Assembly: GCA_038238555.1 (NCBI GenBank)
Contig: JBBRXP010000147.1
Span: forward strand, 1-15,242
DNA from: JANNXQ01 sp038238555
Lineage (GTDB): Bacteria; Verrucomicrobiota; Verrucomicrobiia; Chthoniobacterales; Chthoniobacteraceae
Direction: 5' to 3'
DNA: 15,242 nt
A model generated the notes under the pieces. That model had not been told where the DNA came from. It saw only the letters and a program-made list of their open reading frames with translations, and made no database searches. Numbering within the stretch: position 1 is the first letter of the stretch; every line of letters starts with the position of its first letter. Both the position numbers and the translations under genes were made by a program. Shown piece by piece: positions 1-6,596 of the stretch.

Positions 1-1101
1 GCGGATGAAGGCGAACCACTGGATCGCGACGAGCGCGCAGATGCCGAGCGGATGCAGCACCGCGCCGAGGAGCGATTGGCGGAAGCATGCGACGCCGATG
101 AGGCGCGGGAGAAATGCGGCGACCGTGCCGATCAGGGCGAGCAGCGAGGGTGCGACGGCAAGGAGGACGAGCGGGAGCACTTGTCCGCCGAGGAGTAGCA
201 GCGTCGCGGGGACGATGAGGCGCGGCGTGGCGAGGCCTTCGTGCGCGTTCTTGGCGAAGCCATGCCAGACCTCGGCGGCGCGCTGATACATGCGGCAGTG
301 GAAGGTGTCGGTGGCGTCGAAGAGATCGGTCGAGTGGCCTTGCGCGCGGAGGTGGCGGGTGAGGGCGACGGCGTCGTGGATGCGATCGGCGACCGCGGAG
401 TAGCCGCCGGTGGGCTCGTAGGCGCTGCGGCGGATGGCGAGGATTTGCCCGCACGCGGCGGCGAAGCGCGGGTCTGTGCTGGCGCGCATTTTTCCCAGCG
501 GGAGGAACCCGAGCAGGACGAAGTGGATCAGCGGGATGATGAGCTTTTCGGCGAAGCTGCCGGTCTCTTCGTGAGGCACGCCGCTGACGAGGGCGGCGCC
601 GCTCTGCTCGACAAACGCGGCGAGACGCGCGAGCGAATCGGGTCGCGAGACGCGGACGTCGGCGTCCATGAAGACGAGCAGCGGATGACTCGCGAGCGCG
701 GCGAGTTGATGGCAGGCGAAGTTTTTCCCGCACCATCCAGCGGGCAGCGGGAGCGCAACTTCGAGGCGCACGCGCAGATCGGTCCGCGCGATCTCGCGCA
801 CGATCTCGGCGGTTCGATCGGTGGAGCCGTCGTCGAGGACGATGACTTCGAACTCGGTGTCCTCGCTCTGCAGGACGGAGTGGAGCGCGGCGGCGATATT
901 CGCTTCCTCATTACGCGCAGGGATGAGGACCGAACATCTGTCCGCGGAAGATTGTCTGGGCGAGACGCCCAGACCGGCAGGCGGGACGCCCACCCTACCC
1001 GGGATCGGCGGCAGCGGCGCGTAAAGCGTGAGATTGCGCAGAAAGAGCAACGCCGGAACTCCGGCGAGAAAGCAGGCCACAATGGCGAGCGCCGTGATCA
1101 T
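1..1101 (-). CDS. crtQ: CrtQ-like family 2 glycosyltransferase, C-terminus cut by window edge
   Basis: The reading frame stays open from the ATG at 1101 to base 1 (367 codons, no stop), so only a short C-terminal tail should be missing; S. aureus CrtQ is about 375 residues. Residues 2-22 form an N-terminal membrane anchor. The GT-A catalytic domain follows: strand CSVLIPARNEEAN (56-68), nucleotide-binding DDGSTD (90-95), GWCGKN (122-127), metal-binding DAD (146-148) and the acceptor-side HDAVAL (242-247). Three hydrophobic segments close the protein (about 297-317, 318-338, 347-365), as in CrtQ and hopanoid-associated HpnB-like transferases. In this operon the likely role is to add a sugar to the carboxyl end of an oxidised carotenoid at the inner membrane; this is inferred from context. 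The start overlaps the acyltransferase stop by ATGA. Residues about 36-50 (RVGVPPAGLGVSPRQ) come from a palindromic DNA insert and are unlike the family. The exact substrate is not shown by sequence. Confidence 0.85.
   Translation of the reverse strand, partial: MITALAIVACFLAGVPALLFLRNLTLYAPLPPIPGRVGVPPAGLGVSPRQSSADRCSVLIPARNEEANIAAALHSVLQSEDTEFEVIVLDDGSTDRTAEIVREIARTDLRVRLEVALPLPAGWCGKNFACHQLAALASHPLLVFMDADVRVSRPDSLARLAAFVEQSGAALVSGVPHEETGSFAEKLIIPLIHFVLLGFLPLGKMRASTDPRFAAACGQILAIRRSAYEPTGGYSAVADRIHDAVALTRHLRAQGHSTDLFDATDTFHCRMYQRAAEVWHGFAKNAHEGLATPRLIVPATLLLLGGQVLPLVLLAVAPSLLALIGTVAAFLPRLIGVACFRQSLLGAVLHPLGICALVAIQWFAFIR
954..1000. repeat. GC-rich double-hairpin repeat inside the glycosyltransferase gene
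   Basis: Bases 954-974 are a perfect inverted repeat with 9-bp arms, GTCTGGGCG and CGCCCAGAC, around an AGA loop. It is followed at 980-990 by a second hairpin, GGCG-GGA-CGCC, and a pyrimidine-rich CACCCTACCC tail (991-1000). The element lies in frame within the linker between the membrane anchor and the catalytic domain, adding about 15 residues rich in Gly, Pro and Val. It looks like a dispersed REP-like or palindromic element that inserted into coding sequence without breaking it. Only one copy is visible in this window, so its repetitive nature is inferred from structure and from a recollection of similar AGGTPTLP-type peptides in verrucomicrobial proteins. Confidence 0.6.
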
Positions 1102-1886
1102 CGCGCCACCTCCACGGGATGTTCGGGCGCAAATTTTTCTCCACGCACCCGCGCGCGCAGCCAGCGCCAGGCGTCGTAGAGGCCGCCGACGCCGGACTGG
1201 CCGCGGTTGAGCGTGCGCCAATCGGAGGCGTCGCGGCGGCAGGAGCGCGCGGTGAGTTCGTCCTGGGTCGCCTCCAGTGCGTCGGTGAAGCCGCGCGTCC
1301 ACTCGCCGGCGGAACGCGCGGGTCCGTCGCCCGGCACGATGGGTTCACCGAAGGAGACGAGGATCTCGGGACGCGAGTCGGTCCAGAAGGCGAACTCGAT
1401 CGCGAGTGGGATGAAGGCGGCGCTGGGCTCGCGCGCCGCGAGCGCGCCGAGGCCGTCCTTCAAGCGCAGCGGGCGCTCGCGCACGTCCATGAAGCGGCCT
1501 TGCGGCGTGAGCCACACGGCGTTTTGCGACGAGGCGAGCAGGGCGCGCGCGGTGCGCAGGAAGGTGAGCGCGCCGCGCGGGGTGTCCTGTTCGACGCCGA
1601 AGAAACCGAGGTGCCGGAAGAAGCCGTAGCGCTCCAGCATCGGCGCGTCGATCGGCGCGAAGGACGTGCGGTCGGCGAAGAATTCGCGCGAGAGCAACAG
1701 GCAGACGAGCGGGTCCCACCACGACGCGTGGTTTAAATAAATGACAAGCGGGCGGGCGCAGTCGCTCGGCGGGAGTCCGCGCTCCAGGATGCGGAGCGAG
1801 TGGAAATGCTTCCGCACGTAACGCCGCGTGTATGCGGTGAAGACATTCATCACGCCCGGCGAGACCCGTGGCGGCGCGGCTTTCAT
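1098..1886 (-). CDS. PlsC-type 1-acyl-glycerol-phosphate acyltransferase-like, carotenoid glycoside acyltransferase candidate
   Basis: This 262-residue protein carries the LPLAT/PlsC signature. The catalytic H-x4-D is NHASWWD (52-58, His53 and Asp58), motif III appears as TPQGR (127-131, in place of the usual FPEG-x-R), and motif IV as IPLAIEF (159-165). In the pathway implied by its neighbours it would transfer a fatty acyl chain to the sugar of a glycosylated carotenoid acid, the step done in S. aureus by the unrelated CrtO. That role is inferred from position. The start at 1886 is chosen because it forms the 4-nt ATGA overlap with the upstream oxygenase stop, as at the other junctions; an internal Met13 is a possible alternative. 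The frame is open further upstream to 2489, but that would overlap the oxygenase by 600 bases and reads as an Arg/Pro/Ala-rich shadow. The stop overlaps the glycosyltransferase ATG. Confidence 0.85.
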   Translation of the reverse strand: MKAAPPRVSPGVMNVFTAYTRRYVRKHFHSLRILERGLPPSDCARPLVIYLNHASWWDPLVCLLLSREFFADRTSFAPIDAPMLERYGFFRHLGFFGVEQDTPRGALTFLRTARALLASSQNAVWLTPQGRFMDVRERPLRLKDGLGALAAREPSAAFIPLAIEFAFWTDSRPEILVSFGEPIVPGDGPARSAGEWTRGFTDALEATQDELTARSCRRDASDWRTLNRGQSGVGGLYDAWRWLRARVRGEKFAPEHPVEVAR

Positions 1887-3421
1887 CCGGCGACCTCCAT
1901 TTCCCGCTGTGGCGTCGGGATCGGCGTGTCGCGGTCGAGCGTGTCGGCGGCGATCCAGCCGGACATGAGGACCATCGGCATGCCGGGACCGGGATGCGCG
2001 GCGCCGCCGGCGAGGTAGAGTCCGCGCAGGTCGGGGCTGCGGTTGCCGGGCTTGAACGCACCGAGAAATTTTCCGTGACTGGCCAGGCCGTAGATCGCGC
2101 CGTTCAGGACGTGGTAGCGGTCGTGGATGTCCTGCGGCGTGAGCGTGCGCTCGAAGACGATGCGCGATTCGAGGTCGGGCATCTGGCCGGTGCGCTTGAG
2201 CTTTTCCAAAATGACGCGCCGATACGCGGGCAGCATTTTTTTCCAATCGTGATGCGGCCGCAGATACGGCGCGTGGACGAGGACGTAGAGCGCTTCGCCG
2301 CCGGCGGGCGCGGTGCCGGGCTCGGTGCAGGTCGTCGCCGCGAGGTAGCACGTCGGGTCCGGCGCGGGCTCGCCCTTTTTGTAGATGAAATCGAACTCCT
2401 CGTGCGGGTCGCGGCTGAAGACGAAGTCGTGATGCGCGAGGTGCTCGTAGCGTTTGCTGAGGCCGAGGTAGAGGACGACGCCGGAGCACGCGGGCTCGTA
2501 GCTGCGACGCTTTTCAAACGCCGCGCCGACGGAGCCGTTGATGAGTTCGCGATGCGTGCGCACGGAGTCGCAATTCGACACGACGGCGCTGAGCGCGATC
2601 TCTTCGCCCGCGTCGGTGCGCACGCCGGTGACTTCGCCGCCGCGCGACAGGATTTTCTCAATCTTCACCCCGGTGTGAATCTCGACGCCGAGTTCGCGCG
2701 CGAGTTTTTCCAGCGCGAGCGGCACGGCGCGGGTGCCGCCCATCGGATACCACACGCCTTCGTCGGTCTGCATGTGGGCGATGCCGCAGAGCACGGCGGG
2801 GGAACCGTAAGGCGACGAGCCGACGTATTGCGTGAAGTGATCGACCATCTGCGCGACGCGCGTGTCGGGCGTGAACTTGCGCACGGTGCTCGCGACGGAG
2901 CGGCCCATGCGCATCGCCAGCACGTCGCCGAGCATCTTCGGATCGAACGACGCCTTCCATTCGAACATGTCGCCGATGCCGCCGATCGGCTTGTAGAAAA
3001 ATTGGCGCTGCGAGATGTCGTCGAGCCGCGCGCTGTAGTCGATGAAGTCGCGATAGCGCTGACCGGAATTCGTGCCGGGCGCGAAGGCGTCGAGCGTCTT
3101 CGCCATCACGTCGGGATTCTGCGCGAGGTCGAGGTGCGAGCCGTCGTCGAAGAAGCAGCGCCACTGCGGATCGAGGCGCACGAGTTCGAGGTAATCCTCC
3201 ATCTTCGCCCCCGCCTCGGCGAAGATGCGGCGCAGCACGGATGGGATGGTGACAATGGTCGGGCCCATGTCGAAGCGGAAGCCGTCGCCGCGGAGTTGCG
3301 CGGCCTTGCCGCCGAGCCAGTCGTTGCGCTCGAAGAGGGCGACTTTGCGTCCGCGCGCGGCGAGCACGCAGGCTGCGGAGAGGCCGGCGAGACCGCCGCC
3401 GATGATGCCGATGGGTTTCAT
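1883..3421 (-). CDS. crtP: CrtP-like carotenoid oxygenase of the CrtI/CrtN flavoprotein family
   Basis: 512 residues, the normal length for CrtI-family amine-oxidase-fold enzymes. The N-terminal dinucleotide motif is G8-G-G10-L-A-G13, with the ribose-binding acid at Glu31, and the C-terminal FAD-contacting segment LYLAGGAAHPGPGMPM lies near 468-483. Several stretches resemble remembered S. aureus CrtP rather than CrtN: QWRCFF near 86-91, FTQYVGSS, the EGVWYPMGG block, ALEKLARELGVEIHTG, and SGVVLYLGLSKRYEHLAHH. CrtP oxidises the terminal methyl of diaponeurosporene or diapolycopene to an aldehyde, which the adjacent dehydrogenase could take on to the acid. The start overlaps the dehydrogenase stop (ATGA), and its own stop overlaps the acyltransferase start. 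The oxygenase-versus-desaturase assignment rests on similarity recalled by eye, so membership of the CrtI family is much surer than the exact reaction. Confidence 0.85.
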   Translation of the reverse strand: MKPIGIIGGGLAGLSAACVLAARGRKVALFERNDWLGGKAAQLRGDGFRFDMGPTIVTIPSVLRRIFAEAGAKMEDYLELVRLDPQWRCFFDDGSHLDLAQNPDVMAKTLDAFAPGTNSGQRYRDFIDYSARLDDISQRQFFYKPIGGIGDMFEWKASFDPKMLGDVLAMRMGRSVASTVRKFTPDTRVAQMVDHFTQYVGSSPYGSPAVLCGIAHMQTDEGVWYPMGGTRAVPLALEKLARELGVEIHTGVKIEKILSRGGEVTGVRTDAGEEIALSAVVSNCDSVRTHRELINGSVGAAFEKRRSYEPACSGVVLYLGLSKRYEHLAHHDFVFSRDPHEEFDFIYKKGEPAPDPTCYLAATTCTEPGTAPAGGEALYVLVHAPYLRPHHDWKKMLPAYRRVILEKLKRTGQMPDLESRIVFERTLTPQDIHDRYHVLNGAIYGLASHGKFLGAFKPGNRSPDLRGLYLAGGAAHPGPGMPMVLMSGWIAADTLDRDTPIPTPQREMEVAG

Positions 3422-4701
3422 GATTTGGTGGGTTTGGAATTGGCGATGAGGGCGCGGAGAAAGGCGGGAATCGCGGCGAGGCGGCTGCGGCCATGCGCGG
3501 CACGGATGTAGGCGGTGAAAAGGTGCGCGTCGTCGGGCGCGGGTTCGTCGAAGTGCGGATGCAGGCGTCCGCGGCGGATGGCGACGACGTGCGGATGCGT
3601 CATCTCGAGCAGGCCCTCGTCGCCGCGCGTGGTGCCGAAGCCGCTCGCGCGCACGCCGCCAAAGGGCATGCGCGGGTCGGCGGTTGGGACGATGAGATCG
3701 TTGATGAGGACGAAGCCCGTTTTGATCTGCGCGGCGAGCGCGCGGGCCTTGGCGATGTCGCGTGAGAAGATGGATGCGCCGAGGGCGAAGTCGGCGGCGT
3801 TCGCGCGAAGCACGGCGGCTGTGTCATCACGAACGCGCTCGATGAGCAGGCGCGGACCGCGCGCGGTGGCCAGGCGGTCGAGCAATTCTTCGGCGATCGA
3901 TTGCACCACGACGAGCCGGCGTGGAGCGATGCAGGTTGCGCCGCCGTTGAGCCGCATACCGAAACGCAGCGCGCGCACGACGAGATCGAGATCGGCGTCG
4001 GCGAAGACGAGGACGGCGTCTTTGCCGGAGAGTTCCATGACCGATGGCGTATTGGTTTCCGCGAGCTTCGCGAGCACGTCGCGGCCGTTTTCGGAGGAGC
4101 CGGTGAAGACGACCTTGTCCACGCCGGCGGCGATCGCATCGCGCGCTGCTTCGACGCTCTCGGGAAGGATGGTGAGCAGCGCGGCCTCGAGGCCGGCCTC
4201 GATGGCGAGTCGCGCGAAGGCGAGCGCAACGGCGCGAGTGCCAGGCGCGGGTTTGAGCAATACGGCATTGCCCGCGACGAGCGCGTGCAGCGCGTGAACG
4301 GCGGGGAGGAAGAGCGGGTAGTTTCCCGGACCGATCACGAGCACGGTGCCGAAGGGCTGGCGCTGGACCTCGAACGTCACTCCCTGCATCCAAAATGGAC
4401 GCCCGCGTTTCGCGTAACGGCGCGGCGCAAGGACGCGCGCGGCATTGCGCTCCAGCCATCGGCACGCATCAGCGAGCGGGAGGACTTCGGAGACGAGCTT
4501 CTCGGCGAGCGGGCGATCACTCACCGCAGCCCCGGCGGCGGCGAGTGCGTCCGCGTTTTCGGCGATGAGATGGCGCAGCTCGCGGACGATGCGCAGGCGC
4601 TCGCGAAGGGGGATGAACGACGCCGAGCGCGCCTGGGTTGCGGAGATTTCCGCACGCGCGTCGCGCAGCGCGGATGTCGGACGTTGGATCGTCGCGTTCA
4701 T
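3418..4701 (-). CDS. aldehyde dehydrogenase, short form, carotenoid aldehyde oxidation
   Basis: NAD(P)-dependent aldehyde dehydrogenase of 427 residues, shorter than the usual 450-500. Visible family motifs are IGPGNYPLFLP (123-133) with Asn127, nucleotide-binding Lys150-Pro, FTGSSENG (199-206), general base Glu223 in MELSGKD, catalytic Cys257 in NGGATC, and the C-terminal PFGGVRASGFG (346-356). The likely reaction is oxidation of a terminal carotenoid aldehyde to a carboxylic acid, as AldH does in the C30 pathway; this follows from its place between the CrtN-like and CrtP-like genes. The oddity is that only about 50 residues separate Cys257 from GASIFS (308-313), where classical family members have about 110-120, and the E-x-F-G-P motif with the coenzyme-positioning Glu (Glu399 of ALDH2) is absent. 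The frame is continuous, so this is not a simple frameshift. Both ends overlap neighbouring genes by ATGA. Confidence 0.85.
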   Translation of the reverse strand: MNATIQRPTSALRDARAEISATQARSASFIPLRERLRIVRELRHLIAENADALAAAGAAVSDRPLAEKLVSEVLPLADACRWLERNAARVLAPRRYAKRGRPFWMQGVTFEVQRQPFGTVLVIGPGNYPLFLPAVHALHALVAGNAVLLKPAPGTRAVALAFARLAIEAGLEAALLTILPESVEAARDAIAAGVDKVVFTGSSENGRDVLAKLAETNTPSVMELSGKDAVLVFADADLDLVVRALRFGMRLNGGATCIAPRRLVVVQSIAEELLDRLATARGPRLLIERVRDDTAAVLRANAADFALGASIFSRDIAKARALAAQIKTGFVLINDLIVPTADPRMPFGGVRASGFGTTRGDEGLLEMTHPHVVAIRRGRLHPHFDEPAPDDAHLFTAYIRAAHGRSRLAAIPAFLRALIANSKPTKS

Positions 4702-6239
4702 GACACAGGCTCCAGGTTGAGCGGCGCGAGATGCGGCTGCGACGCGGGTTCGGCAGCGGGCGCGAGGCCGAGGTCGGCGAGGAGCAAGCGGCTGCTGATC
4801 CGCGCGCTCTCAAAGATCACCGGCAGGCCGCTGCCAGGATGCGTGCCGCCGCCGACGAGATACATGCCGTCCACGTCCTCGAAGCGGTTGTGCGGGCGAA
4901 GATGCAGCATCTGGTCGAGGCTGTGCGCGAGATTGAAGGTCGCGCCCTGGTGAATCTCGTATTTCGAATCCCAATCATCCGGCGTGATGACGCGCTCGAA
5001 GCGGATGCGGCGCTCGATGTCGGTGAAGCCGGCCTTTTCCATCTGCCGGAACATCTTCGCCCGGAAACGCTCGCGCTCGCGGGTCCAGTCCACGTTCGGA
5101 TGCTGATGCGTGACGGGCGCGAGCACATAGAGCGCGCTGCTGCCGCGGGGCGCGAGCGACGGGTCGGTGACGCTGGCATTTTGCACATAGAAAGACGGGT
5201 CGTCGGAGAGGACGTGGCGGTTCTCGATCTCATCGAGATTGCGCTCGTAGTCGGCGGCGATGTGGATGCTGTGATGCGGAAGGTCGAACGTGCCTTCGAC
5301 GCCGAGATACATCATGAAGGTCGAGCAGGAGAATTTCTTGCGCGCGATCTTGCGGTCGGTCCAGCGGCGGCGCAGGCGGTCGGGCACGAGGCGCTGCATC
5401 GCGCGGGCGAAGTCGGCGTTCATCACGATCGCGCTCGCCTTTTCCTCCCCGGCTGCGGTGCGCACGCCGACGGCGCGGCGGCCTTCGAAGAGCACTTCCT
5501 CGACCGGAGAGTCGGTGCGGATTTCGACGCCGAGCCGCTCCGCGACGCGGGCCATCGCCGCTGTCACCGCCGCGCAGCCGCCAAGCGGATGGAAGACTCC
5601 GTATTCGTATTCCAAAAAGGAAAGGATCGAGAACAGGCTCGGGCAGCGGAACGGCGACATGCCGAGGTATTTCGACTGAAAGGAAAACGCGAGACGGATG
5701 CGCGGATCGCGGAAGAAGCGGCCGAGATAGGTGTCGAGCGACTGATGCGGTCGGAGCATCGGCAGCATCTTGAAGAGGCGCATGTTCACGAGGTCCTGCC
5801 AGCCGAGGAAAGGCGTTTCGAGGCACGGCTCCATGCGTTGCAACTTCGCGCGATTTTCCTCCATGAAACGGCGGAAGCCCGGCGCGTCGCCCGGCGCAAT
5901 CGCGGCGATCTGCTGCTCCATCCTCCCAATGTCGGACGTGGCGTGAATCTCTCCGCCGCTGCCAAACATGATGCGGTATTGCGGATCGAGCCGAACCATT
6001 TCCACCTCCGCACGGAGCGACGTGCCGGCGGCGGCGAAGATCTCGTCGAGCACGCGCGGGTAGAGGAAAAAAGTCGGGCCGAGGTCGAACTTGAAACCAT
6101 CCGCCTCAATGGACGACGTGCGCCCGCCGACCGTCGGAAGCCGCTCGATGACCTTCACTTTCACGCCCGAAGCGGCGAGCAGGATCGCGGAGGCGAGGCC
6201 GCCGGGACCGGCGCCGATGATAATGACATCATTTTTCAT
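4698..6239 (-). CDS. crtN: CrtN-like dehydrosqualene (carotenoid) desaturase
   Basis: 513-residue CrtI-family flavoprotein. It has the N-terminal dinucleotide-binding G9-A-G11-P-G-G14 with Glu32 at the end of the second strand, DGFKFDLGPTFF after it, and the C-terminal FAD segment GMYLVGGGTHPGSGLPV near 458-474. Blocks such as KYLGMSPFRCPSLFSI, FSCSTFMMYLGVEG and DPSLAPRGSSALYVL follow remembered S. aureus CrtN closely, while the other CrtI-family gene in the operon follows CrtP. The expected role is successive dehydrogenation of dehydrosqualene (4,4'-diapophytoene) to a coloured C30 polyene at the membrane; a C40 substrate cannot be excluded from sequence. It starts 25 bases after the DUF2892-like gene and ends in an ATGA overlap with the aldehyde dehydrogenase. 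There is no clear Shine-Dalgarno upstream. The Ala/Pro-rich tail after about residue 490 is probably unstructured. Confidence 0.87.
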   Translation of the reverse strand: MKNDVIIIGAGPGGLASAILLAASGVKVKVIERLPTVGGRTSSIEADGFKFDLGPTFFLYPRVLDEIFAAAGTSLRAEVEMVRLDPQYRIMFGSGGEIHATSDIGRMEQQIAAIAPGDAPGFRRFMEENRAKLQRMEPCLETPFLGWQDLVNMRLFKMLPMLRPHQSLDTYLGRFFRDPRIRLAFSFQSKYLGMSPFRCPSLFSILSFLEYEYGVFHPLGGCAAVTAAMARVAERLGVEIRTDSPVEEVLFEGRRAVGVRTAAGEEKASAIVMNADFARAMQRLVPDRLRRRWTDRKIARKKFSCSTFMMYLGVEGTFDLPHHSIHIAADYERNLDEIENRHVLSDDPSFYVQNASVTDPSLAPRGSSALYVLAPVTHQHPNVDWTRERERFRAKMFRQMEKAGFTDIERRIRFERVITPDDWDSKYEIHQGATFNLAHSLDQMLHLRPHNRFEDVDGMYLVGGGTHPGSGLPVIFESARISSRLLLADLGLAPAAEPASQPHLAPLNLEPVS

Positions 6240-6264
6240 GGTGTTGGCGGGCTGAAATTGCGGT

Positions 6265-6471
6265 TCAGAATTTCGTCTTCACGCCGCAGGCTCGTGCCAC
6301 GCACCAGCCCCGCGCGGCCTCGAATGCGACGAATGCGGAGGACGCTCCCAAAGCGATGCCGGCAGCCTGCGAATGACGCCAGGTGAAGGCGGCGCCAAAG
6401 CCGAGTGCGAGAGCGCCAAATGCGCGGATGACGCGGCCTTTCGTGTCGATGTTTGGGCGAAGAAAACACAT
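6265..6471 (-). CDS. small DUF2892/YgaP-like membrane protein
   Basis: A 68-residue protein beginning MCFLRPNIDTKGRVIRAFGAL and ending in a Cys-containing GWCVARACGVKTKF. It has two hydrophobic stretches, about residues 18-32 and 38-55, separated by a short polar turn (WRHSQ). The pattern of an N-terminal Asn/Asp followed by R-x-x-R, a helical hairpin, a W-C motif and a final Gly-x-x-T matches the DUF2892 (YgaP-like transmembrane) family, which is typically 60-70 residues. It is the first gene after the promoter and sits 25 bases before the desaturase gene, so it should be co-transcribed with the pigment enzymes. Its function is unknown; possible roles are membrane organisation or as a partner of the membrane-associated enzymes. 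The ATG at 6471 is preferred over an in-frame upstream ATG at 6552, because the latter would lie upstream of the predicted promoter and would translate the operator. No good ribosome binding site is seen. Confidence 0.7.
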   Translation of the reverse strand: MCFLRPNIDTKGRVIRAFGALALGFGAAFTWRHSQAAGIALGASSAFVAFEAARGWCVARACGVKTKF

Positions 6472-6509
6472 GCGAGCGGTGTGGTTGAGAGGTTTCGATG
6501 CGGCGCAAA

Positions 6510-6542
6510 TGTCTAAGTAATGTCTAAGTCTTGTCAACCGAA
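6510..6542 (-). promoter_or_regulatory. three 11-bp direct repeats with embedded -35 box: predicted CarH-type operator and carotenoid operon promoter
   Basis: Three repeats start at 6510, 6521 and 6532, exactly 11 bp apart: TGTCTAAGT, TGTCTAAGT and TGTCAACCG. Read on the minus strand they are ACTTAGACA, ACTTAGACA and CGGTTGACA, each fitting T-n-n-A-C-A, the core I recall for CarH operators of Thermus, where monomers bind tandem 11-bp repeats. The third repeat (6537 to 6532) is a perfect TTGACA -35 element. A weak -10 candidate TAGACA (6515 to 6510) lies 16 bp downstream, giving transcription near 6503 and a leader of about 30 bases to the DUF2892-like gene. A bound regulator would cover the whole promoter. 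The repeats are seen directly; protein binding is inferred. Confidence 0.7.
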
Positions 6543-6572
6543 ACTTCGACAATAATCGAAGTATGTCGAGGT
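6543..6572. promoter_or_regulatory. inverted repeat and extra copies of the operator 9-mer between the divergent genes
   Basis: ACTTCGA (6543-6549) and TCGAAGT (6556-6562) form a perfect 7-bp inverted repeat with a 6-base AT-rich spacer. The left arm extends to ACTTCGACA (6543-6551), which is the operator 9-mer in opposite orientation with one mismatch and continues the 11-bp register of the three direct repeats. TGTCGAGGT (6564-6572) is a further 7/9 match in the first orientation. This half of the intergenic region probably controls the regulator gene itself, but no convincing plus-strand -35/-10 pair was found, so the regulator promoter is left unassigned. Confidence 0.5.
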
Positions 6573-6596
6573 CTTTCCTTGCAAACGTCCAGCTTC

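Noticed and set aside
1098..2489. Extended 463-residue version of the acyltransferase
   Set aside because: The extra N-terminal part lies entirely within the oxygenase gene in another frame and is Arg/Pro/Ala-rich. The ATGA-overlapping start at 1886 gives a normal-length acyltransferase.
1868..3511. Long open frame (547 codons) on the plus strand opposite the oxygenase gene
   Set aside because: It is antisense to a clear CrtI-family gene, is rich in Arg, Ala, Glu and Val as expected from GC-rich shadow frames, and shows no family motif.
4731..6386. Long open frame (551 codons) on the plus strand opposite the desaturase gene
   Set aside because: Same situation: a shadow of a high-GC gene, with low-complexity charged sequence and no recognisable domain.
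6265..6552. Longer 95-residue start for the small membrane protein
   Set aside because: It would begin upstream of the predicted promoter and translate the operator repeats. The ATG at 6471 gives the normal family length and pattern.
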